Counted from the first letter of the stretch, positions 37,116 to 46,046 are shown. The stretch: DNA of 64,000 nt from Caballeronia calidae (GCF_900044055.2 NZ_FCOX02000038.1:1-64000), one strand, 5' to 3'. Numbers and translations are program-made. Notes: generated by a model from the sequence alone, not told the origin.

Positions 37116-37544
37116 TCACTCCATCGTCGTCAGTTCGAACAGCGATTTGCGCAATGCCTTCGCGCGTTTCTCGCCGAACTTGGCCTCGAACTCCGCCTGC
37201 GCCGTGCGCCATTGCGCCGACGCCTTCGCGAGCGTATCGCGGCCCGACGCCGTGAGCCGCAGACCGACCGCGCGCGAACTCGCCAACTCCTGAGCCGCCT
37301 CGACGATGCCGTCGCGCTGCAAGGGCTTCAACGCACGCACGAGCGTCGTGCGGTCCATGACCATCGATTCGGACAGCTCGGCCATCTGCACGCCCGGCTT
37401 GCGTCCGATCGCGGCGATGATCGTGAACTGCGCCGCCGTGATGCCGACCACGTTCAAATGCCGCTCGTACAGCTGCGACACATAGCGCGCGGCCTGACGG
37501 ATCGCGAAACAGTTGCAGTCGAGAGGAGAAGAGTTGGAATTCAT
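37116..37544 (-). CDS. MarR-family regulator of the SDR-thiolase operon
   Basis: The 142-residue protein has the MarR winged helix: GITAAQFTIIAAIG, MAELSESMVMDRTTLVRALKPLQ and a wing with SSRAVGLRLTASG. It starts MNSNSSPLDCNCFAIRQ; Cys10 and Cys12 at the N-terminus occur in redox- or phenolic-sensing MarR proteins. An in-frame ATG at 37556 is possible but would lie almost in the operator. A 14-bp palindrome at 37560 lies 16 bp before the start. It is upstream of and codirectional with the SDR and thiolase genes. Confidence 0.88.
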   Translation of the reverse strand: MNSNSSPLDCNCFAIRQAARYVSQLYERHLNVVGITAAQFTIIAAIGRKPGVQMAELSESMVMDRTTLVRALKPLQRDGIVEAAQELASSRAVGLRLTASGRDTLAKASAQWRTAQAEFEAKFGEKRAKALRKSLFELTTME

Positions 37545-37559
37545 GTGTCGCAGCATATG

Positions 37560-37573
37560 AGTGCATATGCACT
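37560..37573. promoter_or_regulatory. MarR-type operator before the MarR gene
   Basis: AGTGCATATGCACT is a perfect 14-bp palindrome. It repeats the GTGCATATGCAC found before the SDR, which argues for autoregulation by the MarR protein encoded between the two sites. Confidence 0.75.
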
Positions 37574-37903
37574 TTGTCAAGCCGCGAAATTCCAATCGAT
37601 GCGATAGGCGCGCGGCGGGAATGGTCGGGAATCGTCGCGCGCGGCCGGGCGGCAAAATGCGCGAAGCCGCTTCGGGCGTGCGCTGCGGACGCATCGGGCC
37701 TATGCCGAAATCCGCATCCGACGCGCGACTTAACACCAAGACGCGGCGAATTTGGTTTCCTAAATTGCGCATGTCCGCTGCCTGTGCCGGGCCGCGCGCG
37801 AAGCGGGTGCTTACTTCATCGGACGATCGAGGGTATGCCCGTCTTGCCGGCACTGAAACGGTCATGTTCCGTTCGATTGCCAAACCAAAATGGAGAGGAA
37901 ACC
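37574..37903. other. Upstream region of the branched-chain amino-acid binding protein gene
   Basis: The 330 bp after the MarR box hold no convincing gene. In-frame extension of the following ORF through it gives an Arg/Ser-rich sequence without homology features. It presumably contains the promoter of the binding-protein gene, but I see no clear sigma-70 pair. Confidence 0.4.
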
Positions 37904-39058
37904 ATGCGCATCCGTACCAAACCTTTGGCATTGCTGGTGGCATGCGCCACGGCCGCCCTTGGCGTTGTGCCTTTCGCGGCGAGCGCCGACGAATTGCCGG
38001 TGAAAGTGGGCTTCGCCGCGCCGCTCACGGGCGCGAATGCGGGTTACGGGAAGGACCTTCAGAACGGCGTGCAGCTCGCGCTCGACGAAGCCAACGCGAA
38101 GAAAATCAGCATCGGCGGCAAGACGGCGAAGTTCGAGATTCGCGCGGAAGACGATCAGGCCGACCCGCGCGTCGGCGTGCAGGCGGCGCAGAAGCTCGTC
38201 GACGATGGCGTGGTCGTCGTCGTCGGACACTTCAATTCGGGCACGACGCTGCCCGCCTCGCCGATCTACAACAGTGCCGGCATTCCGACGATCGACCCCG
38301 CCGCGACCAATCCGACCATCACGACGCGCGGCCTCGAAAACATGTTCACGGTGATTTCGAGCGACGCGCAGAACGCGGGCAACGCCGGCGTCTACGCGGT
38401 GACGACGACGAAGGCGAAGCGCATCGCGATCATCGACGACCGCACGGCCTTCGGTCAGGGCGAGGCGGACGAGTTCGAGAAGGCCGTGAAGGCGAAGGGC
38501 GGCACGATCGTCACGCGCGAATACAGCGACAACCAGACCGTCGATTTCAGCGCGCAACTCACGCGCATCAAGGCGACCAACGCGGATCTGATCTTCTTCG
38601 GCGGCCTCGACCGGCAGGCGGCGGCGGTCGTCAAGCGAATGAAGCAGCTCGGCATGAACGCGCAGTTCGTGGGCGGCGGCGGCGTGATGGACGCCGATTT
38701 CCTCAAGCTCGCCGGCGACGCCGCCGAGGGCGCGCAGGCGTGGGAATACGGCAGCCCGCTCGACAAGCTGCCCGCAGGCAAGGCGTTCAGCGACAAGTTC
38801 CAGAAGCGCTTCGGCGTGGCCATCCTGTCGTACGCGCCGTTCGGCTATGACGCCGCGTGGGCCGCCATCCACGCGATGCAGAAAGCCAATTCCATCGATC
38901 CGAAGGTGTACCGGACGGTCTTGAAGTCGAACCAGTTCGAAGGCATCACCGGGCCGATCGCGTTCGAGAGCAACGGCGCGCTGAAGAACGCATCGTCGAC
39001 GCTGTATCAGGTCAAGAACGGACAGTGGGAATCCGTCGTGACCAAGCACGGCATGTGA
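37904..39058 (+). CDS. Branched-chain amino-acid ABC transporter substrate-binding protein (LivJ-like)
   Basis: The 384-residue protein has a Sec signal peptide with cleavage near SADE (residue 29). A Leu/Ile/Val-binding-protein fold follows: VKVGFAAPLTGANAGYGKD, VVVGHFNSGTTLPAS, TIDPAATNPT. GGAGAGGAA precedes the ATG at 37904. No permease or ATPase genes are adjacent, so it must use a transporter encoded elsewhere. The ligand is inferred from family. Confidence 0.92.
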   Translation: MRIRTKPLALLVACATAALGVVPFAASADELPVKVGFAAPLTGANAGYGKDLQNGVQLALDEANAKKISIGGKTAKFEIRAEDDQADPRVGVQAAQKLVDDGVVVVVGHFNSGTTLPASPIYNSAGIPTIDPAATNPTITTRGLENMFTVISSDAQNAGNAGVYAVTTTKAKRIAIIDDRTAFGQGEADEFEKAVKAKGGTIVTREYSDNQTVDFSAQLTRIKATNADLIFFGGLDRQAAAVVKRMKQLGMNAQFVGGGGVMDADFLKLAGDAAEGAQAWEYGSPLDKLPAGKAFSDKFQKRFGVAILSYAPFGYDAAWAAIHAMQKANSIDPKVYRTVLKSNQFEGITGPIAFESNGALKNASSTLYQVKNGQWESVVTKHGM

Positions 39059-39065
39059 TGACGGT

Positions 39066-39992
39066 TCAGGCCTGCGCCGCGTGCGTCCGGGCCTGAAGCC
39101 GCTCGCGGGTCGTCGCGGCCTCGTCGCCGAGCCATTGCACAAACTGCTGCAAGGCCGGCGACGGCGCGGGCCGCTCCGGATATACGAGGTAATACGCCGC
39201 GCCGCTCGGCACGCACAACGGGAACGGCGCGATCACGCGCTTCGCGCGCAAGTCTTCCTCGATCAGCGAGACATCGCCGATCGTCACACCCAAACCCTGC
39301 ATCGCCGACGATATCGCGAGATCGAGCGTGTCGAAATGCTGGGCTTTCGTCGACGGCAGCCCCGCGTAGCCGTAGGCCCCGAGCCACAACAGCCAGTCGC
39401 GGCGGTCGCGCGTGGGATGCAGCAGCGTCTCGCCGGCGAGATCGTCGGGCGTCGGCGCGGCGTGCTTCTTCGGCTTCCATAACTCGGGCGCGCAGACGGG
39501 CGTCAGCACTTCATCGAACAGATGATGCGCGCTCACACCCTTCAACGACGGCGCCGCGCCGAAGACGACCGCCGCATCGAACTGCTCCGCGTCGAACTCG
39601 ACGCCGTGCGACACCGACGCCGTCACCTCCACCACCAGCTCCGGCCGCTCGTTCTGCAGACGGATGACGCGCGGCAGCACCCAGCGCATCGCGCAGGTCG
39701 GGCACTTCACGCGCAGAATGCCCGATTGCGCGCCGCCTTTCGCGAGCGCATCGTCGATATGCGCGAACGCCTGCTGCAAGGGCGCGACGAGCAGCGCGCC
39801 GTGATGCGTCAGCGCGAGCCCGCGCGCCTGCCGTGTGAACAGCGCATAGCCGAGATGCGCCTCCAGCCCGGCGATCTGCCGGCTGACCGCGCCCTGCGTC
39901 ACGTTCAGCACTTCGGCCGCGCGCGTGAAATTCAGCTTCTGGGCGACGACCAGAAAGGTTTTGAGCACGTCGAGCGAAGGAAGGGGTTTCAT
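39066..39992 (-). CDS. LysR-family regulator (GcvA-like)
   Basis: The 308-residue protein has an N-terminal LysR HTH (LNFTRAAEVLNVTQGAVSRQIAGLE). The effector domain shows the GcvA-type pattern VKCPTCAMRWVLPRV and ends in an Ala/Arg-rich tail. I chose the ATG at 39992. It is divergent from the aminotransferase gene (130-bp gap), the usual arrangement for a LysR target. It converges on the binding-protein gene with a 7-bp gap. Confidence 0.9.
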   Translation of the reverse strand: MKPLPSLDVLKTFLVVAQKLNFTRAAEVLNVTQGAVSRQIAGLEAHLGYALFTRQARGLALTHHGALLVAPLQQAFAHIDDALAKGGAQSGILRVKCPTCAMRWVLPRVIRLQNERPELVVEVTASVSHGVEFDAEQFDAAVVFGAAPSLKGVSAHHLFDEVLTPVCAPELWKPKKHAAPTPDDLAGETLLHPTRDRRDWLLWLGAYGYAGLPSTKAQHFDTLDLAISSAMQGLGVTIGDVSLIEEDLRAKRVIAPFPLCVPSGAAYYLVYPERPAPSPALQQFVQWLGDEAATTRERLQARTHAAQA

Positions 39993-40122
39993 CGGGTTTT
40001 TCGCATGTAGCCATGATCTGCAAGCATGGCTAGTATGACAAAGTTTCGATTGTCCGCGCTTTATTGCTGCGGTTGAATCATCGGCAGCCATAGCCGAACC
40101 GCAATCCCCGGAGACACCCGCC

Positions 40123-41277
40123 GTGCAAAGCGCCTGCATTCCCGAGTCGAAGCTGCCGAACGTCGGCACGACCATTTTCACCGTCATCGGCCAGTTGGCC
40201 GAGGAGCATCACGCGCTCAACCTGTCGCAGGGCGCGCCGAACTTCGCGTGCGATCCGAAGCTCGTCGAAGGCGTCGAGCGAGCCATGCGGGCAGGACATA
40301 ACCAGTACTCGCCGATGTCGGGCGTGCTCGCGCTGCGCGAGGCGATCGCCGTGAAGACGCAGAAGCTCTACGGCGCGACCTACGACCCGGGCACGGAAAT
40401 CACCGTCGTCGCGAGCGCGAGCGAAGGCCTGTACGCGACGATCAGCGCGCTCGTGCATCCCGGCGACGAGGTCATCTACTTCGAGCCTTCGTTCGACAGC
40501 TACGCGCCGATCGTGCAGTTGCAAGGCGCGAAGCCCGTCGCGATCAAGCTGTCGCCGGAAGATTTCCGTATCGACTGGGACGAAGTCGCCGCCGCGATCA
40601 CGCCGCGAACGCGCATGATCCTCGTCAACACGCCGCACAATCCGACCGGCAGCGCGTTCACGTCCGCCGACATCGAGCGGCTCACCGCCCTGACGCGCGA
40701 CACGAAGATCATCGTGCTGTCGGATGAGGTCTACGAGCACGTCGTGTTCGACGGCGCGCTGCATCAGGGCATGGCGCGTCATCCGGAACTGGCCGAGCGC
40801 AGCGTGATCGTGTCGTCGTTCGGCAAGTCGTATCACGTGACGGGCTGGCGCGTCGGCTACTGTCTCGCGCCCGCGGCGCTGACGGCCGAGATCCGCAAGG
40901 TCCACCAGTTCATGACCTTTTCCGCCGATACGCCGATGCAGATGGCCTTCGCCGAGGCGCTCGCGGACGAATCGAGCTATCTGAATCTCGGGCCGTTCTA
41001 TCAGCACAAGCGCGATCTGCTCGCGGAATCGCTGAAGGGCTCGCGCTTCGAACTCTTGCCGAGCGCGGGCAGTTTCTTCATGCTGGCGCGCTACGACGCG
41101 ATCTCGAACGAAAGCGACAGCGACTTCGTGCTGCGTCTGATCCGCGAGGCGCGCGTCGCGACGATTCCGCTGTCGGCGTTCTACACCGACGGCACCGACA
41201 ACCGCCTGATCCGTCTTTCCTTCGCGAAGGACGACGACACGCTCGTCGAAGGCGCGCGCCGCCTTCGTTCGATCTGA
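40123..41277 (+). CDS. Class I/II PLP aminotransferase (methionine aminotransferase-like)
   Basis: The 384-residue fold-type I enzyme begins at GTG (GGAG 11 nt upstream). It contains LNLSQGAPNFACDP, QYSPMSGVLALREAI, NTPHNPTG, LSDEVYEHVVFDG and the PLP-Lys motif SSFGKSYHVTGWRVGY. This sequence class includes E. coli YbdL, a methionine/aromatic transaminase. A divergent LysR regulator and a downstream amino-acid-binding protein suggest an inducible amino-acid utilisation unit. Confidence 0.9.
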   Translation: MQSACIPESKLPNVGTTIFTVIGQLAEEHHALNLSQGAPNFACDPKLVEGVERAMRAGHNQYSPMSGVLALREAIAVKTQKLYGATYDPGTEITVVASASEGLYATISALVHPGDEVIYFEPSFDSYAPIVQLQGAKPVAIKLSPEDFRIDWDEVAAAITPRTRMILVNTPHNPTGSAFTSADIERLTALTRDTKIIVLSDEVYEHVVFDGALHQGMARHPELAERSVIVSSFGKSYHVTGWRVGYCLAPAALTAEIRKVHQFMTFSADTPMQMAFAEALADESSYLNLGPFYQHKRDLLAESLKGSRFELLPSAGSFFMLARYDAISNESDSDFVLRLIREARVATIPLSAFYTDGTDNRLIRLSFAKDDDTLVEGARRLRSI

Positions 41278-41309
41278 CGATTTTTCCGCCTTTTCTGGAG
41301 ACCAACACG

Positions 41310-42092
41310 ATGAAACTCAACCACATCGCCAGCGCATTGCTCGTCGCGTGCTCGTTCGCGAGCGGCGCGGCGCTCGCCGCCGATACGCTGCGCTTCGGCC
41401 TGGAAGCGCAATATCCGCCGTTCGAGTCGAAGTCGTCGACTGGTGAGCTGCAAGGGCTCGATATCGACGTCGGCAATGCGGTGTGCGCCGCCGCGAAGAT
41501 GCAGTGCAAGTGGGTCGAGACCTCGTTCGACGGCCTGATTCCCGCGCTGCAGGGCCGCAAGTTCGACGCGATCAACTCGGCGATGAACGCGACCGAGCAG
41601 CGCCGCCAGGCGATCGATTTCACGACGGTCGTGTATCGCGTCCCGACGCAGCTCATCGCGAAGAAAGGCAGCGGGCTCGAGCCGACGTCGGCGTCGCTCA
41701 AGGGCAAGAGTGTCGGCGTGCTGCAAGGCTCGATTCAGGAGACGTTCGCGAAAGCGCACTGGGAAAACGAAGGCGTGAAGGTCGTGCCGTATCAGGACCA
41801 GAACCAGGTGTACGCGGATCTGAAGTCCGGCCGTCTCGATGCGACGCTCGTGCTCGCGCCGGCGGGACAAAGCGGTTTCCTGTCGAAGCCGGATGGCGAA
41901 GGTTATGCGTTCGCCGGCGCGCCGGTGCGCGACGACAAGATTCTCGGCAGCGGCATCGCGTACGGCGTGCGTAAAGGCGACGATGCGCTGAAGGCGAAGC
42001 TCAACGCGGCGATCGACAAGGTCAAGGCGGACGGAACCATCGACAAGTACGCGAAGAAGTATCTGGGGAATATCGATATTTCGGCGAAGTAA
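41310..42092 (+). CDS. Polar amino-acid ABC transporter substrate-binding protein (SBP family 3)
   Basis: The 260-residue protein has a signal peptide ending at ALA (residue 24). A family 3 binding fold follows: LRFGLEAQYPPFESK, GLDIDVGNAVCAA, WVETSFDGLIPALQGRKFDAI. The closest class binds lysine, arginine, ornithine or histidine. It follows the aminotransferase by 32 bp and is probably co-transcribed. No permease or ATPase is adjacent. Confidence 0.92.
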   Translation: MKLNHIASALLVACSFASGAALAADTLRFGLEAQYPPFESKSSTGELQGLDIDVGNAVCAAAKMQCKWVETSFDGLIPALQGRKFDAINSAMNATEQRRQAIDFTTVVYRVPTQLIAKKGSGLEPTSASLKGKSVGVLQGSIQETFAKAHWENEGVKVVPYQDQNQVYADLKSGRLDATLVLAPAGQSGFLSKPDGEGYAFAGAPVRDDKILGSGIAYGVRKGDDALKAKLNAAIDKVKADGTIDKYAKKYLGNIDISAK

Positions 42093-42100
42093 GGCTGCGA

Positions 42101-42127
42101 ATGCGCGGCGGTCACGCTGCCGCGCAT
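42101..42127. terminator. Hairpin between the amino-acid binding protein and MazF-like genes
   Basis: ATGCGCGGC and GCCGCGCAT arms flank a 9-nt loop in the 43-bp gap between convergent genes. A probable shared terminator without a T run. Confidence 0.5.
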
Positions 42128-42135
42128 ACCGCACA

Positions 42136-42474
42136 TCACAGCTGGAGAAAGGCGCGGATTGCGAACTTCGCCGCGTCGAGTTCCTCGTCGGTGACCGTCT
42201 CGCCCTTGAAGGACAGTTCCCGATCGACGTGACTCCAGCTGCGAATCTGATCGACCAGTGCCACGCCGGGTCGCTTCAGGCTCGTAATCGGCACCTCGGT
42301 TTCCCATCCGCGAATGGACGAGGTGATCGGCAATCCGGTAAAGCGCCCGGTGATCTCGTTCATCACGACGTCCGAGATCACGAGCACCGCGCGATACCCG
42401 TCCTGCTCGTTCCCCTTCGATGGACCGACGTGTAGCCGCACTACGTCGCCGGCATCCGGAATCCCGTGTTTCAT
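42136..42474 (-). CDS. PemK/MazF-family toxin
   Basis: The 112-residue protein shows the PemK/MazF fold order: AGDVVRLHVGPSKGNEQDGYRAVLVIS, TGLPITSSIRGWETEV, then VDQIRSWSHVDRELS with the conserved QIRS-like motif. MazF enzymes are sequence-specific endoribonucleases that cleave mRNA. The start overlaps the antitoxin stop by 4 bp, the usual coupling in TA operons. The cleavage site is unknown. Confidence 0.92.
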   Translation of the reverse strand: MKHGIPDAGDVVRLHVGPSKGNEQDGYRAVLVISDVVMNEITGRFTGLPITSSIRGWETEVPITSLKRPGVALVDQIRSWSHVDRELSFKGETVTDEELDAAKFAIRAFLQL

Positions 42475-42758
42475 TCGAAACCCTCGCGCGTCGGATCTGC
42501 GGGACCGCCCCACTCGTCGCCGACGGGATCGCCGAAATCGATCTCCTCGTGCCGCTCGAGTTTGCCCTCGCGAAACTGCTGAATGAGCCGTTCGCGCGAA
42601 AAACGCCGGATCGCCCGGTGCGGCCGCACGATAACGCGGCCATCCTCGACTTCTACATGCACTTCCTGCCCCTCCTCCAAAGAAAGCTCGCTTGCGATAT
42701 TCGCAGGGATGCGCACGGCGAGGCTATTGCCCCAACGTTTTAGGATTTGCTTCGGCAC
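42471..42758 (-). CDS. MazE/AbrB-type antitoxin
   Basis: The 95-residue protein has an N-terminal SpoVT/AbrB swapped-hairpin domain (QILKRWGNSLAVRIPANIA, LEEGQEVHVEVEDG) and an acidic C-terminus (GDEWGGPADPTREGFE) that should wrap the toxin. The GTG at 42758 has GGAG 7 nt upstream; an ATG at 42794 would start within the promoter repeats. It should bind its own promoter, where two GATACAT repeats occur. Confidence 0.88.
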   Translation of the reverse strand: MPKQILKRWGNSLAVRIPANIASELSLEEGQEVHVEVEDGRVIVRPHRAIRRFSRERLIQQFREGKLERHEEIDFGDPVGDEWGGPADPTREGFE

Positions 42759-42777
42759 GACGGCTCTCCGGGACGTT

Positions 42778-42825
42778 GATACATATCGATACATCGATCG
42801 TATTGCCCGTAAATCAACGTGTCAA
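42778..42825 (-). promoter_or_regulatory. Sigma-70 promoter and MazE direct repeats of the TA operon
   Basis: Reading the minus strand, TTGACA (42820-42825) is separated by exactly 17 bp from TACGAT (42797-42802). Immediately downstream, ATGTATC occurs twice with 10-bp spacing (42788-42794 and 42778-42784), one helical turn apart. The promoter match is strong; that the repeats are the antitoxin operator is inference. Confidence 0.75.
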
Positions 42826-42975
42826 CGCGTATATACATTTCTCGAAGTGATCCAACGCCTCGCCCTCGTCCGTTCGGCCGTGCAGCTTTTTTTGAGCACG
42901 GGCACACTGGCGGCTTGACCTTCTTCGGCCGCGGCGCGCCCGTCGCGATAGTGCGGCCTCGAGCATGGAAGCCGC

Positions 42976-44544
42976 ATGAGCACGCCGACGAAGCCCGCTC
43001 CCGCCGCCGCACCGCCACCGCCGCTCGAAGGCGGCCAGCTCGTCCTCGCCACCTTCGCAGTGGCGCTCGCGACCTTCATGAACGTGCTGGATTCGTCGAT
43101 CGCCAATGTCGCGATTCCGACGATCTCCGGCAATCTCGGCGTGTCCGTCAACGAGGGAACGTGGGTCATCACCGTGTTCGCCGCGTCGAACGCCGTGTCC
43201 ATTCCGCTGACCGGATGGCTCACGCAGCGGCTCGGCCAGGTGCGCCTTTTCGTCGGCGCGATTCTGATGTTCGTGCTGTCGTCGTGGCTGTGCGGCCTTG
43301 CGCCGAACCTGCCGGTGCTGCTGCTCGCCCGCGTGCTGCAGGGCGCGGTGGCCGGGCCGCTGATTCCGCTGTCGCAGGCAATCCTGCTCGGCTCATATCC
43401 GAAAGAGAAAGCGTCGATGGCGCTCTCGCTCTGGGCGATGACCGCGACCGTCGGCCCGATCGCCGGCCCCGCGCTCGGCGGCTGGATCACCGACAGCTAT
43501 TCGTGGTCGTGGATCTTCTACATCAACATTCCGGTGGGCCTCTTCGCCGCGGGCGTGACGTGGCTCATCTACCGCGAGCGCGAGTCGCCGACGAGGAAGG
43601 CGCCCATCGACGTGATCGGCCTTTTGCTGCTCGTCTCGTGGGTCGCGTCGCTGCAGATCATGCTCGACAAGGGGCGCGACCTGGACTGGTTCTCGTCGCC
43701 GTTGATCGTCGTGCTGGCGATCGTCGCGGCGATCGCGTTCGCCTTCTTCGTCGTGTGGGAATTGACGGACCCGAACCCCGTCGTCGATCTGCGGCTCTTC
43801 ACCGGGCGCAATTTCTTCGGCGGCACGGTCGCGATTTCGGTCGCGTATGGCGTGTTCTTCGGCAATCTCGTGCTGCTGCCGCAATGGATGCAGCAGTATC
43901 TGAACTACCGCTCGGTCGATGCAGGGCTCGTCACCGCGCCGCTCGGCATTTTCGCCGTGGTGCTCGCGCCCGTGATGGGCAAGGTGCTGCCGCGCAGCGA
44001 CGCGCGCATCATCGCGACGGCGGCCTTCGTCGGCTTCGCGTTCGTGTTCTGGCTGCGCTCGAAGTATGTGATCGAGATCGACACCTGGCATCTCGTGCTG
44101 CCGACGCTCCTGCAAGGCATCCCGATGGCGATGTTCTTCGTGCCGCTCACGGCGATCGTGCTGTCGGGCTTGCCGCCGTCGAAGATTCCGGCGGCCGCGG
44201 GCCTGTCGAACTTTGCGCGGGTGTTTTGCGGCGCGGTGGGCACGTCGCTCGCGGGCAATGCCTGGGATGACCGCATCGCGCTGCACCACGAGCGGCTTAC
44301 CGAGCAGGCGAATATCTATAACCCGGCGTTCCTGCAATCGCTCGGGCTTTCGCAATCGGCGCTCGATGTCGGCGAGGCGCAGGCGCGCGGGATGTTCAAT
44401 TTCACCGTCAACTCGCAAGCCGCGATGATGGGGCTCAACGATATCTTTCTGATCTCGGCGGTGATCTTCATTCTGATCATTCCGCTGATATGGATTACGA
44501 AGGTGGTGAAGGGTGGGGGCGGTGGAGCGGCGGGGGCGCATTGA
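42976..44544 (+). CDS. EmrB-type DHA2 family MFS efflux transporter
   Basis: The 522-residue membrane protein has about 14 transmembrane segments. DHA2 signatures are VALATFMNVLDSSIANVAIPTI (motif D region), WLTQRLGQVRLF (motif A) and GPALGGWI (motif C, antiporter). The C-terminus ends in a GGGGGAAG tail. EmrB proteins expel hydrophobic drugs with a membrane-fusion partner EmrA and a TolC-type channel, but neither is encoded next to it. No regulator is adjacent. Confidence 0.92.
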   Translation: MSTPTKPAPAAAPPPPLEGGQLVLATFAVALATFMNVLDSSIANVAIPTISGNLGVSVNEGTWVITVFAASNAVSIPLTGWLTQRLGQVRLFVGAILMFVLSSWLCGLAPNLPVLLLARVLQGAVAGPLIPLSQAILLGSYPKEKASMALSLWAMTATVGPIAGPALGGWITDSYSWSWIFYINIPVGLFAAGVTWLIYRERESPTRKAPIDVIGLLLLVSWVASLQIMLDKGRDLDWFSSPLIVVLAIVAAIAFAFFVVWELTDPNPVVDLRLFTGRNFFGGTVAISVAYGVFFGNLVLLPQWMQQYLNYRSVDAGLVTAPLGIFAVVLAPVMGKVLPRSDARIIATAAFVGFAFVFWLRSKYVIEIDTWHLVLPTLLQGIPMAMFFVPLTAIVLSGLPPSKIPAAAGLSNFARVFCGAVGTSLAGNAWDDRIALHHERLTEQANIYNPAFLQSLGLSQSALDVGEAQARGMFNFTVNSQAAMMGLNDIFLISAVIFILIIPLIWITKVVKGGGGGAAGAH

Positions 44545-44574
44545 CGATTCGGGGTGCGCGCCACCGCCGAACAC

Positions 44575-45477
44575 TCAACTCTTGGGCGTAAGAAAATAGA
44601 TCGGCGTCAGGGGCATGCGAGCGCGCGCTTTATCGTCGAGCTTGCCGTAGAACTGGATCCAAAGGTCGATCAGGCGCTCGGAATCAATCAGCGTGATCTT
44701 CCGCCGCTCCTGATTGCGGGCAAACGCTTCGGCGTCGCGAGTAAATCCGCCTGTCGAGACGAAGAGGCCGACGTCGTCCTCGTTGACGATTGCGATAAAT
44801 GACCGGAGGCCGTCCGTGTCAACGCGTTGTCCGACGCGCTTGACTTGAACCTTGATGCGGGGCGGACGTGTCCCGAGCGGGTCGGTGTTGGCAATGATGT
44901 CCACACCGCCATCTCTGCCCGGCGGAGAAACCCAGCCGATGTGATAACCCATGGCCCTCAGCAAATCTGCGACGAGGTCCTGAAAATCGTACGGCGGCAT
45001 TTTGCGCAGATGCTGCTCGATCTCGGTCCACGCCTGCTCTTCCGCTTGTTCGAAAGTCACGCTGGTGGTCTTTTCTTCGACCTCGAGCAAGGTCTCGTTC
45101 GTCTCGCTCGGCGCGGATGTCTCTCCCGGTTGAGATGCCCGCCATTGCGCGTATAGGCGGCAGGCTTCGCGATAGAACTCGGTGGGATCTTTGAACTGCT
45201 CGGTGGCGGCCAGTCCTTCGTCCGTGACAGTCCATATTCCCTTGTGCTTGAGCATCCAACCTGCTTTCACGCAATCGACTGTTGCGAATCTCACGATCTT
45301 GTCGAAGCGTGGCGCGCCGGATGCTTCATATATTCCCGACTCGTACGCAGAAAGCGAAAAATGCCCGCGCAACTTCTCGAGCGCTAGTCCCGCTTGAATA
45401 CCTTCCGGGTGGAGCCTCAGGATTTCAAATAGCTTCTTGAGAAACGCGCCCGTGCGCTGCCTCGTAATTTCTGCCAT
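44575..45477 (-). CDS. Mrr-type restriction endonuclease
   Basis: The 300-residue protein has an N-terminal Mrr-N winged-helix-like domain (residues about 1-100) and a C-terminal Mrr catalytic domain (about 155-270). The catalytic residues are visible in MPPYDFQDLVADLLRAMGY, GRDGGVDI (Asp) and KVQVKR (Q-x-K of the PD-(D/E)xK fold). Mrr-type enzymes cut modified DNA and act as type IV restriction. No methyltransferase is present, consistent with type IV. It lies in a region with TA and DUF29 genes. Confidence 0.9.
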   Translation of the reverse strand: MAEITRQRTGAFLKKLFEILRLHPEGIQAGLALEKLRGHFSLSAYESGIYEASGAPRFDKIVRFATVDCVKAGWMLKHKGIWTVTDEGLAATEQFKDPTEFYREACRLYAQWRASQPGETSAPSETNETLLEVEEKTTSVTFEQAEEQAWTEIEQHLRKMPPYDFQDLVADLLRAMGYHIGWVSPPGRDGGVDIIANTDPLGTRPPRIKVQVKRVGQRVDTDGLRSFIAIVNEDDVGLFVSTGGFTRDAEAFARNQERRKITLIDSERLIDLWIQFYGKLDDKARARMPLTPIYFLTPKS

Positions 45478-45608
45478 TGCTTTTTCTTGTCAATCAGACG
45501 ACCGTCGTCCGCCGCACAACATTATTGCAAGTGACTCATCGGACACCAAGAAGACATCCCGAATTCTGCTTTGCGTAGCAGCGTCGACTCGCGCCGCCGG
45601 CCCGCGCA

Positions 45609-46046
45609 TCAGTCCGGATAAAATCCGACATCAAGCACGTCTTCCATAAGCCACGGACAAACCTCGGGCAGTTCGGCGATACCGATTTCCATCTCGTTGG
45701 CCGCGAGTTGACTGGCATCGCCCCACATATCGGCGATCCAGTCTTCGTCGGCAAGCATCGGCCTCAGACTCGGCGTTTTTCTGAGCCTGCGCTCGATGGC
45801 GCCACGCTGTGTTCGAATGGTATTCGACCAACTGGTTCCGCGTCGCCCTGGCTGAAACTTCCACTTCAACAAATGCGCGAGCAGCACGGCCATCCTGCTC
45901 GCAAACTCCCTCTGCTCACTCTTGCCCACGTCCTCGATTTCCTCTGCGATATGCTCGATATCGATGGACGCAAGTTTCCCCGCACGCAGTAACGCGGCCT
46001 GTTCTTCGGCCCACGCCACCACGTCCTTCTCATAAGGTGTTCCCAT
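45609..46046 (-). CDS. DUF29 family protein
   Basis: The 145-residue protein starts MGTPYEKDVVAWAEEQAALLRAG and continues IDIEHIAEEIEDVGKSEQRE, the signature of DUF29. The remainder is helical (LLAHLLKWKFQPGRRG, TPSLRPMLADEDW). Starts at 46100 or 46112 would add 18-22 residues of low-complexity sequence. DUF29 function is unknown; it is frequent in cyanobacteria and Burkholderiales accessory regions. Confidence 0.87.
   Translation of the reverse strand: MGTPYEKDVVAWAEEQAALLRAGKLASIDIEHIAEEIEDVGKSEQREFASRMAVLLAHLLKWKFQPGRRGTSWSNTIRTQRGAIERRLRKTPSLRPMLADEDWIADMWGDASQLAANEMEIGIAELPEVCPWLMEDVLDVGFYPD

Noticed and set aside
37574..37903. Extension of the Leu/Ile/Val binding protein start to 37574
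   Set aside because: The added 110 residues are Arg/Cys/Ser-rich without homology, while the ATG at 37904 has a strong ribosome site and is followed by a proper signal peptide.
42136..46046. A complete phage-defence island
   Set aside because: Only Mrr is a plausible restriction gene; there is no methyltransferase, helicase, CBASS, CRISPR or retron component.
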